Assembly: GCA_037367405.1 (NCBI GenBank)
Contig: JAZKJV010010760.1
Location: 822,001-886,000, forward strand
DNA from: Ottelia alismoides
Taxonomy: Eukaryota; Streptophyta; Magnoliopsida; Alismatales; Hydrocharitaceae
Length of the DNA stretch: 64,000 bases
Reading direction: 5' to 3'
The notes under the pieces were generated by a model. That model was given only the letters and a program-made list of their open reading frames with translations. It was not told the origin of the DNA and made no database searches. The first letter of the stretch is position 1, and the number at the start of each line of letters is the position of its first letter. Positions 31,111 through 44,689 of the stretch are shown in pieces. The position numbers were made by a program, and so were the translations under genes.

Positions 31111-32543
31111 GTCATGCGAGATATAAATTATGGGATGTATATATTCGTAAAATCCACATATGTATAAAAACATTGATCATTTATCTTCTTGTAAATAAAA
31201 ATTATTTATAGATAAAATTCTTTTATTGAACTTGTATGTCAACTTGTACATAAAATCTCCTTGTAAAATCATGTATAAAATTTGTATAATCCTTATGTGT
31301 ATATTTGTATATATTCAGTTGACTAACCCTTTTTCCTTATTTGCAAAAAAGTATTTTGTATATATTTCTTGCATTTGCATGTGCATTTTTTAGAATAGTA
31401 TTGACACTTAAACTAGTCTGGAATAAAGTCGAAGAATGAAGTTTAGTTGGACCTTAATCCACTTAATTTCAGAGAAACCTTATAGGAAATGGGATTGAGA
31501 TTCTTCAATTCTATAGACTTAATTCTTTGGGAACCATAAGACTTAGTTCAATGCCGTCTTGATTGCCTACGTAGAGTATTTCAGAGCACACACATGATTC
31601 TTGTCGATAATGACCTATCTTGCACATATGCACTTACACTTTGCTCATCTAAGTTGAAGTGCTAGAGGGCTGGATTTGCCGCATGAGACACAAGCCAATG
31701 AAAACATTGGTAGTCACACATTTGTTGCCATTGTACCCCAATCCGATTTTTGTAGCAGTGAGGTCTAAAGATAGAATGCAATGGGTTGCAATAAAGCTTC
31801 CAAAGAGGGATATTCTACTTGCTCAAGAGGAAAACTCCTTATGAACATGTCACACCTTGTATATATTCAAAAAAAGTGTGAAAATCATCCAAAAAAGTAG
31901 TCAGGCCTGATTGAAAATAAAATGCTTGCCGAAGTATGTACATTTGTATAGTCAAATAAGCAAGCTTGAGATTCCAAGTCAGATATTTATGAGCATGCAA
32001 CTGGATGATTTGGCTACACTGGTCATGCATCCAAGGATAGGTAGTTACACTGGCTACCATCCATTATTCTCTACACCTCCTCTTCTTGAGCTTGTTGCAC
32101 TTGAAGTTAGAAGGGAATATCCCGCTTCTCGAGGAAAGAATTATTGGATTGGGGAATTAGAGTCCCCATTTTGGAGAAGACTGACTTTTACAGCTTTAGT
32201 CGAGGAGAGCTACCTATCACTTACACTGTATAAGAAAGATTTATAGTCATAAGGGTTTGCGTATGAGGTGATTTATTCCGACCTGGCTACTAAGGAGACT
32301 TGAGCAAAGTTGTGTGGTTTCTGGAGGCTGTTGAGTGTCTAGTCTGATTCCCACTAAGGTTCCGCCCAAACTAATAATCCAAAGGTCTGACAGAGCTCCA
32401 TATTTCGATTTTATGAATATAAGTTTAATACTCAATATTGTTTTAAGTTCTTTATTTTCCTTTATTCTTTTTCTTTTTTCTTTATCCACTTGCTTCTAAT
32501 AAAGTGTTTGCTAAGGGAATAACAAAGGTAAAGCATATGGGGA
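31111..32543 (+). other. 3' UTR and decayed PPT of C1
   Basis: Aligned with the 3' UTRs of B and C2. A 111-codon frame (31911-32246) holds MQLDDLATLVMHPRIGSYTGY and then EVRREYP; this is the best preserved version of the conserved 3' block. The PPT position before the LTR at 32544 reads AGCATATGGGGA, a decayed form of AAGTATAGGGGGG. Confidence 0.55.
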
Positions 32544-35500
32544 TGATGAATATGCATTTCATCATCTTTTTTTATTTATTTGAGCTTAAAATCTCTTATA
32601 AAACACATGTAAATATCAATAAATCCATATTCTTACTAATCGTCATTCTTGTGAAAATATTATATATTTATCACTATTTTAACCTAAAATAAATAAATAA
32701 AGAAAATAAAGGAAAAATAAAGAAACCAACGATGGTATATATGTAATATATACAAGCTGACTCTAACCCCGATAAAAGGTCAAGACTTGACTTGATCAAC
32801 AAGGAAAAATGTAGGGAGATAAGGCCCAAAAATACCAAAAATCTCTGAAAACCATTTATCACATGTATATTCATCATCTGTACATGATTGTCTATAATGC
32901 ACATTCTTTTTCTTATTTTATTTATTACCAAATTCTTTGTAAATAAAAATTTTCTTCTTGAAAATTGCCAATAAAACTCTTTTGTAAATAATAAAAGTAA
33001 TTGCAACACAAATTTGTATATATTGTGTAAATAGCAACACTCTCAAAAAGCCACAAAGCTCAACTTTCAGGATCAATTTCTTCTCCACAAAAACTCCAAA
33101 TTCATCAAACTCACTTTCGATGAACTCCAAATTAGATTATCTTTAAAATGGAGGTTATTTCGTAACCCACATTAAGGCGTCTCTTTAAGTTATTGGTATT
33201 CATTATTATTTTAATAAATATATTTTAGAAAATTATTTTCTTCATTCATTTAATTAATTTAAGTCCACCATTAACATATTTCCCTTTATTCCATACCCAT
33301 TAATTCATTTTTTTGAAATTCAAATTATTTCTACTTATTTGGCTCCTCCATCATTCCAATTTGATCAATCCTTGGTGAGAGGAGCCTAATCTCCAAGAGC
33401 AATCTTGTGGTAGAAAGGTGCCCAAGTTCCGAGTCATCCAGTGACAACAAGGCGATCTTTATGGAGACCATCACGGCTTTCATCCGCTCCCTTGGTGAGA
33501 TCCACTTTATTTATCATCTTTTGTTTAGATTTTTTAGTTTTATTTTAGTTTTAATTTCACAGTTAATTTTTTTCTCGTAATCATAGTTAATTGTTCCTAA
33601 TTGTTGATCACGATTAGATCCACCTCTGATTACCGATCTCACGCCATTTCCCGATTCCTCGTCGCTTAACCTTCTATCTCTCACGATCTCTAACCTCTAG
33701 CCATATATGGTGGCCAGAGACACGATTTTAATCCATCACCTCCAATGGAACCTCCTCGCTCACTGATCCCCATTTGATTTTTGGGCTGAGCGTCGTGCTC
33801 GAGTCATTGTATTTTTATTTCATTGCAGGTGCATGAATTTCAAAAAGAAAAATATTAAAAAACTTACAAAAAAGAGATCATTTGATGTTTTATAAAAGAA
33901 ATAAAAATAAAAAATAATTTGCGAGGCAATGCTGACGCTGCTCTTCACCCAATGCAAGAGTCGCCGCCACCGTTCATCGCAGCTCTTCCATCCTTCATCG
34001 CAACCTCTGCCAGGAGGCGGTCGCCCCACTATCTAGCTTCTCTGCCATCTAGAGCTGATCTTCCCGCCATCATCCTTCTACTAGAGGCATGTCTCGCCAC
34101 ATCGTCTGCTCGAAGGAGCTCTCCATCGCCCAGACCGTCCACCGCTCGAAGTAGCGCCGCCGCCAACCGCCATGGGATCGGAGGGCATGTGTCGCCAACC
34201 GCCGTGGCCAAGCATCGCCAACCGCCACTACTAAGCACCGAGCACCTCACAACCAGAGTCCCTCCGCCATCTCTACTCCCTCCACACGGAGAACCACTGC
34301 TCGGAGGAGAACCTCCACTGCCATCTCTTGGAGCTCCACCCGATCACCAACTGCACCACCTTCCAGACCCATTGCTAGCATGGCCTCGCCGCCTAGAGGA
34401 GGGCACACCCCTCCGCCAGCCACCACATCTAACCATCACCCCGACGCCTGGGGGAAGCCACGCTCGTTGCTGCACAATGGAGGAGAACCGCCAACCCCAC
34501 CATCTTCGCTAGATTGCACTGCCGCCTGAGCCACACGTCTGGACGAACGCTGCCACCGCCCACGCTCTTGGGCAAAAGGAATGGGCAGCGCGCCACCCGT
34601 TGCTAGGGAATAAAGAAAGGGACAACGCCCCCTTTGATTTCGAGAAGAATGAAGGAGAACCCTATTTTGGTGGAGGCTAAATCCAAGCCCTTGATCTAAA
34701 GGCCAAGGACGCGCCACACCATCCCATTTATTTTATTCGGGAAAAAATATAGATCGGTCCACGGAGTTTCCGAATTCGCAGAAAGACCCCTACCTCCATC
34801 CAGAGCACGTGCTATGTAGGCATTCACTGAGTAATTTGTGATTTTATCCTCGCTTTTATTTCTTATTAATTTTTTATGCAAAAACTTAAAAAAATTGCAT
34901 TTTAGTCCTTGTATTTCATTCTATATTTTGTTGGTTCTTATCATTGAAATAAATGTTTTTCATGCTCAATAAATTCTAAAAAATCATGTTATGCTCCTGA
35001 TGTGTGCATGTTCATAGTATGAAATTTCCTTTCATTTTTCTTTGTTATTATTAAAAAATCGAAAGCATCGCATTTTTCATTATTTAAATTGGAAAATTCA
35101 TAAAAATGAATATTGCATCAAAAATTCCAAAAAAATAGAATAGTTTTATTTTTATGTATTTTATTTCTTATGCAAATTTCATGCAATAATTATTTTTAAA
35201 ACTCTAAAAATTTGAAAAATATAAAAAATTTAAATAAAATCATAGAAAATTGTAGAAAATTCCAAAAATTATGATTTCACTTCCTTTTTGTAGATAATTT
35301 CTTGTAGTTTTTAGAAAAAATAAATCTAATCATTTTTAGTTTATTTTTCATTTTTAAATTGCTAAATATTTCTACTTATTTACCGTTTAGCATTATTTTT
35401 AATTTTGATTTTTATAAAATCCTTAAAAAATTGAAAAATCATTGAAAAATCACCAAAAATATTATAAAAAGTATAAAACACAAAAACATTATATTTTAAC

Positions 35501-35934
35501 CTTTGTGATCATTTTTACTTTAATTTAAAATAAAAAATGTCATTTCTTTATTTTTGTATATAAACTTTCTTTGAAATTTATATTCTTGAAAATTAAAAAT
35601 TTGCAAATATAAAAACCTCTAAAAATTAAAAATAAGAAAATATAAAAATTATAAAATAAAAAATAAATTAAAAAGAAACCAAGCATAGTGTACATTGAAA
35701 TTCCTTATTCTTTTCATCAATTTTTCAATTATTAGAATAACCCTCGAGATTTGTAGCCTTCCTGAGTTTGATCCTGTTTGCTATAGGTAAATTAATTAGA
35801 AAATTCTCTTGCCTCATTTTTTGTATTTATTTTAGTTTGAGATTCAAATAAAATTTTTGTTTTACGCTTGATTGGGTTGCGATGACACTTGTTCATAATA
35901 CATACAAATAAAAACCTGAGAGAGCGTCCCAACA
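32544..35934 (+). repeat. LTR shared by C1 and C2
   Basis: Starts TGATGAATATGC with the terminal hairpin TGATGAA / TTCATCA and ends CCCAACA. It is preceded by C1's PPT and followed by a PBS-like site, so it serves as 3' LTR of C1 and 5' LTR of C2. It is diverged from 40091-44689 but collinear. It includes a GC-rich part (33900-34560) with Pro/Ser/Arg-rich frames that are not genes, and an uninterrupted version of the site where the MITE inserted in the other LTR. Confidence 0.82.
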
Positions 35935-35937
35935 AAA

Positions 35938-35955
35938 TGGCACCGTTACCAGGGA
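35938..35955 (+). other. PBS of C2 (decayed tRNA-Asp site)
   Basis: TGGCACCGTTACCAGGGA lies 3 nt after the LTR end and differs from the perfect site in element A by three G-to-A changes. Confidence 0.75.
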
Positions 35956-37432
35956 TGCACGACGGGGGTAGATAGGTTTTTCATTGACCTACTATTCTTG
36001 GTTGTCGATTTTTGTTTATATCTTTCTACATCTAGTCGTTGTTCATATTCATTGTGTCCAAGTCATTTATTCTTGCACATATTTCTTATACTTGTGTCCC
36101 TTACACATTCTTTCTTTCCTCTTTCTTGCGAGGGCCCGCAGAGCAAAGGAGGCGATCCTAGGGGAGCCGAAGCACCTGAAACGGAGGCCGGACGTTCTTC
36201 ACTGACCGGCAGGAGAGAGCACCGAGAAGGGTAGGTGCTTGTTTTAGCATAGAATTTATTCTTTCGAAAAAAATATTGTAATTAATTTGTAAATAATTTC
36301 GGCACTTGCCCTTCTTTGTTTTTTTAGAGATACTTGGACACTATTGTTCGACGTTTGTTTCTCCAAGTGCCGGTGCACTTGGAGCATCTCACTGTTGTTT
36401 TATCATTGTTTTTATCGCTTTTATTTTTATTTGTTTCTCGTAGATTTGTGTTTTTTGTATTTATTTTATTTTATTTTCTGTGAGTAAAGCCCCTAGCCTT
36501 AGGATTTATGTGGTTGAGCCAAGTAGTTATTAGGTCCAAAGCCCTAAAGAATATTTGTTCCTATAGATCGTTTGGACTTAGGCAAATAATAACTTGGTTC
36601 TTCCTGAATAGAAGTTACTGCTCAACAAGACGGTTCTCGCTTACATTTGCATATAGTTTAGTTTTATTTTTATGCGCGGATCATATTGCATGTAGAGTGC
36701 TGGAGTCAGGCACACACCTCTATCTCTAGCATTTGCATCTCATATTTTCTCGTGCATCGGCTTTTTCACTTTCCTCCCACTATTTTGTGGATATAGAATA
36801 AAGGAATTCATAAAATATGTTAGACATGTTTTTATTCAAAAATTACAAACAGAAGTGGAAATTTTAAAAATAAAAATTGGGGTTGCTAATACTTGAACCC
36901 TTAAAATCAAATGTAATTGATTCATATCATTGTTTTGGGGAGAGCAACCCCCTCGTATTCGCATTTTATTTGCCACGTACATACTAAAGATTAGTACACC
37001 AATCCCAAGCCTTCCTACGTGTTTGTTCAATTTTGGGTTTGATCACTTAACTTCAAAATTGACAAGATAATGACCGAATCTTCACAATCTTCACATTACG
37101 TTGAGTTTGTGAATTTGAGGTTTGCATTATGTTTGTATGTGCTTGGTATTAAGTTTGTTACGTTCATCCTCTCAAGATCATTAGCAATCTCCTAAAAATA
37201 AATAATAATAATAATAATAGTAATATCATCATCATTAATGTTTTCCATCCCTCCAACCCTTCACTCTGAGGTCCAAATGTTGTCCAACATTTCCCAAGCT
37301 CAGATCCCTTCACTCTGGCAGGTTAGTGATCTCTTTGATCTTGATCAAGATTTTGTTGAGCCTTATATTCCAGATCCATTAGACAATTTTTCTTTTACTT
37401 TGAGAGATAACCTATTATTTTAGTATGATTAT
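35956..37432 (+). other. Leader and noncoding interior of C2
   Basis: It aligns with B's leader on both sides of A's insertion point. A perfect stem, CTCCAAGTGC / GCACTTGGAG with loop CGGT, is at 36361-36384. The pre-gag box is near 37098-37140. An ATT-type microsatellite is near 37203. The frame EGPQSKGG (36132 on) corresponds to EGPPSEGG in B (3737 on), but is short and may reflect nucleotide conservation only. No gag follows. Confidence 0.6.
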
Positions 37433-38157
37433 TTGTTTTCTTCCTCGAATCATCCTTACTTCTTTGATCTCCCTGAGGTTATCTGTGGGTGGTGTGTTCT
37501 CTGTACTCGGTTTCACTCCTTTGCTGTGCATCCGATCTATCGGATCACGAGACCGAGTCTTCTGATTCTTCTGAGCTTGATCTTTCTATTTCTTGATGAC
37601 CCTCACAAGAATGAGACAACCCTTGAGTTATTCGATGCTATACCTGATATCTCTCCATCACATGCATCAGACATATGTTATCTTATTAAGTCTCTTGATC
37701 TTGACCTTCCACACATTTTTGGGACGGTGATTGATGTGGAGGATTCCATGACTGATCATTCTTTCTCCACGTTCCATTTTTTGGTTCCACACATTCACTC
37801 CATTCTGACCATGAGCCGAATATCTCATTTGTGGTACCAGTGCCTTCCTTGACTTCCTCTTCTATTTACCCAGTAGCAGACATCTTCCTGATTGCTTGTC
37901 TGAGTTTCATCGTTCACACTGTTGACCACGTTGTTGTTGTCACACCGAGATATCAACGACAGAAATGTATTCGCATTATAGATGTTGTCCTGAACCTTGA
38001 TACATCGTTGTCCTACCCTTTGCGCCTAACTAGGGGCGTAAACTCCGGCGCTTGTTGAGAGGCACCTCAATAATATCTACCATGTATACATGTGTTTTAT
38101 CCTGATTTGCTCCTTCCTTCTTTTGTGTTATCTTTTACCTCATGTATGCATATGTGT
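37433..38157 (+). repeat. Single hairpin-array unit and flank in C2
   Basis: One unit of the array seen five times in B: hairpin 1 at 37469-37491 (CTCCCTGAGGTTATCTGTGGG), a nested hairpin at 37505-37558 (ACTCGGT / ACCGAGT around CCGAT / ATCGG) and hairpin 2 at 37592-37609. A 139-codon frame crosses it (37433-37852) but has no recognisable domain and no counterpart in B. The rest, to 38157, shows nothing recognisable. Confidence 0.6.
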
Positions 38158-38628
38158 TCTATACTTAGGATGTACTCTGTCCTAAGTATGGCAGGGGTGA
38201 ATGATTCGAGTGTTTATATTCGTCCTGTTTATCACTCCTATTATTGCTTATACTTAGGGATACTCTACCCTAAGTATATGGGGAGTGAGGTTGTTCATAT
38301 CATCTCTTTTGTGTTTTTATTCTTCTGATCTCTCGCTTGTCCTCCAACTTGTTGATATTCTATACTTATAGCTATTCTACCCTAAGTATAGGGGGCAAGA
38401 CGAGTCATTGAGTCCATCAATTATTTTCCTTATTTTTTCCTTTTTGTATAGTTTTCCATACCTAAGATTAATTAATCCTATGTATAGGGGGATCACCGAC
38501 TTCTATTTATTCTTTGAGTCGTTGTTGTATAGTGTTCTTTTTACTTTTCTATATTTAGCACGAGTTATGTCTTCCTTTGCAGCTCTTTGATCATTATGAA
38601 GACATAGTTCGAGCTAAGTATAGGGGGT
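38158..38628 (+). repeat. PPT-like hairpin cassette of C2
   Basis: Five hairpins: 38158-38196, 38247-38283, 38358-38395, 38456-38491 and the long 38551-38628. Order, spacing (~90-110 bp) and loop types match B and C1. Confidence 0.82.
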
Positions 38629-40090
38629 GTCGTATATATTGTATATATACTTTAACCATAACTCGTACTTTTATATGGCTATAAAAATGTGATTATTTTC
38701 TTGTATATTATTGGTATATGTACATAAATGCATAAAATCCACATGTATATATTGGCTTTGGTCAATGCCCATCTAAAAAAAAGGGCAAAAAATGAAAAAT
38801 TGACGATTAAAAAAATTCTTAAAAAATATTGTATAAACTGTGTATATACTTGTATATATTTTACTAACCCTTTTTCTCTCAAAAACATAAACTCTAAAAA
38901 AACTGCCTTGTATATATTTATCGCATTTGAATGTACATTTTTAAGGATATATTGACATTTAAACTAAGTTTAAAATAAAATTAAAGACTGGAGCTTAGTT
39001 GGACCTTAATCCACTTAATTTCAGAGGAACTTTATAAGAAATGGAATTGAGACTTTTCAGGTCCTAGCAACTTAATTCCATGAGTCCATAAAACTATGTT
39101 CACATGTCGTCTTGATTAGTCTAAGTAGAATATTTAACCATACACGCATGATTCTTCTAGACCATGACTTGTCTCGGACAAGCACTATACATGTATCTCT
39201 TCATGGAGGAGGTAGAATCTTCTGCCTTAGGGTAGCACACGGGTATGTTACAACTAGTGGGAATATCTGTCTTCCTCTAGAGAGGGTTATGCATCCCAAC
39301 CTGATCTAGTAGCATTGAGGTCAAAAGATAGGATGCTGTGGGGTTGCAATAATTCTTGAAAAGAGGGATAATCTACTTGCTCAAGAGGAAAAACCTTATG
39401 TCCATACTGCACCTTGTATATATTAAAAAACAAAAAATTACAGAATCTCCAAAAGTGGACAGACCTGATTGAAAAATAAATTTCTTGCCGGAGTGTATAT
39501 AAAAGTATGGAAAAATAAGAAGAGCTTCGAAGTAAAATTTTGGTAAGCTTGTAGCTGGATGACTTGGCTACACTGGTCATGCATCCAAGAATAGGTAGCT
39601 ACACTAGTTACCGTCCATTCTTTTCTCCATCTCCACTTCTTGAGATGGTTGTAGTTGAACTTAGAAGGGAATATCCCTGCTCCTTGAGGAAAGAGTTGCT
39701 AGACCGGGGGACTACATTTACCTTATTGAGAAAGGTTGTTTCTTTGCTACTTTTCAGATGGGGAGCTACATTTCACTTACACCGTACAAGTAAAAATTCA
39801 TAGTCATAAGAATTTGTGTATGTAGACTTGTTCTGATCTGACTGTTGAGGTGACCTGAATATGACTCTTGTGGAACTTAAAGGATATTAGGTTTTTGATC
39901 CATTTCACATTAAATTCTGCCACACTAATAATCCAAAGGTCTGACAGAGCTCCATACTACAACTTTATGGCAATAATTTAAATACTCAATATTGTCCTAA
40001 TTTCTTTTTTCCCATTTCTTTTTAGTTTATTCACTTATTCTTTCAAATAAGTGTTTGTTAAGGGAGTAGAAAAGGTAAACCATAAGGGGA
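38629..40090 (+). other. 3' UTR and decayed PPT of C2
   Basis: AT-rich to ~38940, then aligned with the 3' UTRs of B and C1. The frame near 39555-39700 reads LDDLATLVMHPRIGSYTSY and later ELRREYP, without the upstream part. The PPT position (40077-40090) reads AAACCATAAGGGGA. Confidence 0.55.
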
Positions 40091-43000
40091 TGACGAATCC
40101 ACATTTCATCATCTTTTTTCATTTATTTAGCTTAAAATCTCTTATATAACACATGTATATATTAGTAAATCTAAATTGTTACTAACCTACTTCTGTCTGT
40201 AAACTATACATTTATTATTTTAACCTAAAATAAATAAATAAATAAAGGGAAAATAAAGAAAATAAAAAACTATACATATGTAATAAATACAAGTTGACCC
40301 GAACCCTGAGAAAAGGTCAAGACTTGACCTGATCAATTAGGAATAAAGGGGGGGATAGGGTCTTTAATCAGAAAAATTAAAAAGAAATATTTTGTAAATA
40401 TTTTTCATTCTTTATTTTGAATTTGTTCTGTGTGTATTTGTATAAAACCTACACTATTTTATTTGTCCATAAATTGACCTCAAAATAAATAATTTTCTTA
40501 TCAGAAGTTGTAAATAAAATTATTTTCTAAATAATAAAAATGCTTGCAAAATAAAATCTTGTATAGAATAGAAGTAACCATATTCAGAAAAAGTCGTAAA
40601 GTAATAATTGAAAGATCAATTTCATCTCTATATGAACTTGAATTGAATTAAACTCACTTCCATCATATTCTAAATTAAATTATCTTTAAAATGGAAGTGG
40701 TTTCATAATTTTTAGAGTTACGGTTTGAAAAACGGGTTTCTAGGATTTTTGCAATTTTACCACTTATTTATTGTATTTATTTATTATTATTTATTTTTTT
40801 AACATAATGTATATAATTGTAAATATTTTTAATCGACATTTAATATATATAACATAAATTTACATATTTTCCTTATTTAACTTTGTGTATAATATACCAT
40901 ATGTATATATTATATGTATATAATTAATTCTCTTAAATAAATATAAAAAAAATAAACAACTAACCTTTATTATTTAAATTAATAAAATGAAGAAAATGAT
41001 TTATTTATTTCTTTATTTATGTAAATAATATACCATAAATACATTAATATATTCTTAATTAGCCTACAATTAAGGTGGCTCTTTAAGTTATTGGTATTTA
41101 TTATTATTTTAATTAATATAATTTTGAATTTTTTTTCATTTATGTAATTTAATTCCACCATTAATCCCTCTCCATTAATTCATTTTTTTGAAATTTCAAT
41201 TCTTTTCTATTTATTAGGCTCCTCCTCCCTCATTCCAATTTGATGAATCCTTTGGTAAGAGGAGCCTAATCTCCAACAACAATCTTGGGGTACAGAGGTG
41301 CCCAACCTCTGAGCCGTTCGGTAACAGCGAGACGACCTTTGTCGAGGCCATCACGGCTTTCATCCGCTCTCATGGTGAGATCCACTTTATTTCTCGTCTC
41401 TTGTTTAGATAATTTTAGGTTTAATTTTAGTTCCAATTTCACAGTTATTTTTTTCTCGTAACCATAGTTAATCGTTCCTAATTGTTCACCACGATTAGAT
41501 TCGCCTCTGATTACCAATCTCATGCCATTTTCCAATTCCTCATCTCTTCATAGTCTATCTCCTGCGATCTCTCACCACTTTCCACATACGGTGGTTGGAG
41601 ACACGGTTCGAATCCATCACCTCCGACGGAACCACCTTGCTACCTAATCCCCGTTTGATTTTTGGACCGAGTCGTCGTGCTCGAGTCATTGTCTTTTTAT
41701 TTTATTGCAGGTATAGAAATTTTAAAAAGAAAAAAGTTCTTAAAAAAGTTACAAAAAGGGATCATTTGCTATTTTACAAAAAAAATAAAAATAAAAATAA
41801 AAATAATAATTCAGGCGGTAACACCGACGCTGCTCTTCACCCAACGCACGAGTCGCCACCATCTTTCACCCCAACTCTGCCATCCTCCATCGTGACCTCC
41901 ACCTGGAGCTGGTCGCCCCACCGTCAATCTTCACTACCATCTGGAGCCGACCATCCGGCCATCATCCTTCCGCTGGAGGCGTGTGTCGCCGCACCGTCTT
42001 CTCAAAGGAGCTCGCCATCGCCCATACCGTCTAGTGCTAGGTGTAGCCCCGACACCAACTGCTGTGTAACCGGAGGGCTAATGTCACCCTGATAGCTAAG
42101 CGCCGATCACCCCAGCAACCAGAGTCCCTCCGCCGTCGCCACTCCATCTGTCCAAAGACCTCTACTTGGAGGAGAACCTCCACCGCCATCACTTGGAGCT
42201 CCACCCGATCACCGACCGTACCACTTCCAGACCCACTACTAGCATCACCTCGCCGCCTGGAGGAGAGCACACCTCTCCACCAACCACCGCATCTCGCCAT
42301 CGCCCCATCGCTTGGAGCAAGCCACGCTCGTCGCCGCACATCGGAGGTGAACTGCCACCCCACCATCTCCGCCAGCTCACACCATCGCCTGAGCCACATG
42401 CCTTGACGAACGACATTGTCACCCACAATCTTGGGCGAGAAGGAAGGGGCGACACCCCATGTTGCTTGTGAACAAAGAAAGGGGCAGCGCCACCTTTGAT
42501 TTCGAGAAGAATGAAGGAGAACCCTATTTTTGTGGGGGCTAAATGCTAGGGATGAGCATTGGGCCGGCCCGGCCCAATCCGAAGCCCAGCCCAAAAAGCC
42601 CGGCCCGATCCAAGCTCAAACGAACATTGGGCCGGGCTTGGACCTAATTTTTAGGCCCGAAATTTTTTTGGGCGGGGATCGGGCTTGGCTTGGCCCAGCC
42701 CGACCCGGCCCACGGGCCCGACCCGAAGAGGGCTCGAGCCCTTCCCATATCCTACATGTATAGAAACTCTCACCTGTCATGTACACTCTATTCATGTATC
42801 CTATCTTCATACAATGTTTATAAATCAAGAAAGTTAGGTGTGAGACATGAGTTGATGATCATTGTATTTCATTTCAGAATTAATTTCTCTTAATTAGTCT
42901 GTGTCTTAGATTCTTGTGGTTATTCTTGAGTTTTTTATTATTTATTTTTTCTAATATAATATTTTCTATTATTGAACCTTTATCCAATACGAGCATTATG

Positions 43001-44689
43001 CCCATTTTTTAACATGTAGTACCTGATGCATCTGTTGTTGTTAACTGTGTAAACTTGGTTCACTCTTTCAATTTCTTTAATGAGAGACGTTTATGGTATA
43101 TAACATTGAGTGGGTTTGTATAAAATGAGAAATCATCTCTGGTAGAATTGATTTTTAGTTGTTTCACAAGTATTATAGCATATATTTTAAACAATTTTAG
43201 CTCGTCTAACTTGAATTGAGATTGACTTTAAACACAAACTCAAAGTTAATAATATATAATGGGTTAAGATGGGCCGGCCCGGCCCAAGCCCTGCCCATAG
43301 GAATTGGGCCGGGCCTGGGCTTCGGCCGAACCAAAAACAATTTTGCGGGCCTAAGCCCGGCCCAAGGCCTGAAGTTTTTAGGTGGGTTTGGGCCTGGGCC
43401 CTTCAGGGCCCGGCCCAGCCCGACCCATGCTCATCCCTACTAAATGCTAGCCCTAGATCTAAAGTCCTAGGATACACCACATCACCCCATTTATTTTATT
43501 CAGGAAAAATTATAGATAGGCCCCCAGAGTTTCTGAATTCGCAAAGAGACCCCGCCTCCATCATAGCACATGCTATGCACATCGTCACTGGGTAATTTAC
43601 GATTTTATCCTCGCCATTATTTCTTGTTAATTTTTTATGCAAAACCCTAAATAATTGCGTTTCAGTCCCTATATTCCAGACTCTATTTTGCTTATTCTTA
43701 TCGTTAAAATAAATATTTTTTCATGTTCAATAAATTCAAAAAAAATCATGTTATGATCCTGTTGTGTGCTTGTTCATAGTATACAAATTTCATTGCATTT
43801 TAATTTTATTTTCTATTATTAAAAAATAAAAACATCGCATTTTTACTGTTTGAAATTCGAAAATTCATAAATAAATTGAATATTGCATCAAAAATTCTAA
43901 AAAATAGAATAGTTTTATTTTTGTGTATTTCATTTCCTAAGCAAATTTCATGCATTAATTATTTTTAAAACTCTAAATAATCAAAATATATCAAAAATCT
44001 TAAAAAATCTTGGAAAATTCCAAAAATTGTGATTTCACTTTATGTTTGTAGATAATTTTTTTATAGTTTTTAGGAAAAATAGATTCATTCATTTTTTAGG
44101 TTTATTTTACCTTTTTAAAATGCAAAATATTCTGACTTATTCATTATTTAGCAATATTTTCAATTTTTGATTTTTACAAAATCCATAAAAACTTGAAAAT
44201 TCTTTGAAAAATCACCAGAAATATTATAAAAAGCATAAAACACAAAAACATTTTATTTTGACCTTTTTATCATTTTTACTTTATTTATATAAAAAAAAAC
44301 CGTTCTTTATTTTTGTATATAAACTTTCTATGGAAATTATATTCTTGAAAATTAAAAATTTGCAAAACTAAAAACCACTGAAAGAAGAATCAGAAAATAT
44401 AAAAATTATAAAATAAAAAAATAAATTTAAAATAAACCAAGCACATTGCACATATAAATTCCTTTATTTTTTCATTGATTTCTCAATTATTAGGAATAAC
44501 CCTCGGGATTTGTAGCCCCCGGAGTTCGATCCTGTTTGCTATATAGGAAAATTATATAGCAAATTCTATTGACACATTTTTTATATGTGTTTTGGATTGA
44601 GAATCAAATAAAACTTTTGTTTTACGCTTGATATGGTTGCGACGGCACTATAATACATCCAAATAAAAATCTGAGAGAGTATCCCAACA
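40091..44689 (+). repeat. LTR between C2 and C3, carrying a MITE
   Basis: Starts TGACGAATCC (terminal hairpin with TTCATCA) and ends CCCAACA. Collinear with 32544-35934, with an extra AT-rich segment (~40750-41060) and the MITE at 42547-43439. The GC-rich frames at 41595-42600 mirror those of the sister LTR and are not genes. Confidence 0.82.
42547..43439. mobile_element. hAT-type MITE with GGCCCGGCCC-rich arms
   Basis: 893 bp bounded by TAGGGATGAGCAT at the left and its inverse ATGCTCATCCCTA at the right, and flanked by the 8-bp direct repeat CTAAATGC (42539-42546 and 43440-43447). TIR sequence and 8-bp duplication fit the hAT superfamily. The arms (~190 bp each) are full of GGGCC/GGCCC, so long intramolecular pairing is possible. 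The centre is AT-rich without a transposase. The sister LTR lacks it (near 34672), which confirms the insertion. Confidence 0.88.

Noticed and set aside
33919..34512. 197-codon Pro/Ser/Arg-rich frame (and 41595-42092)
   Set aside because: GC-rich part of the C-type LTRs; the sister LTR copy is broken differently, and no domain is recognisable.
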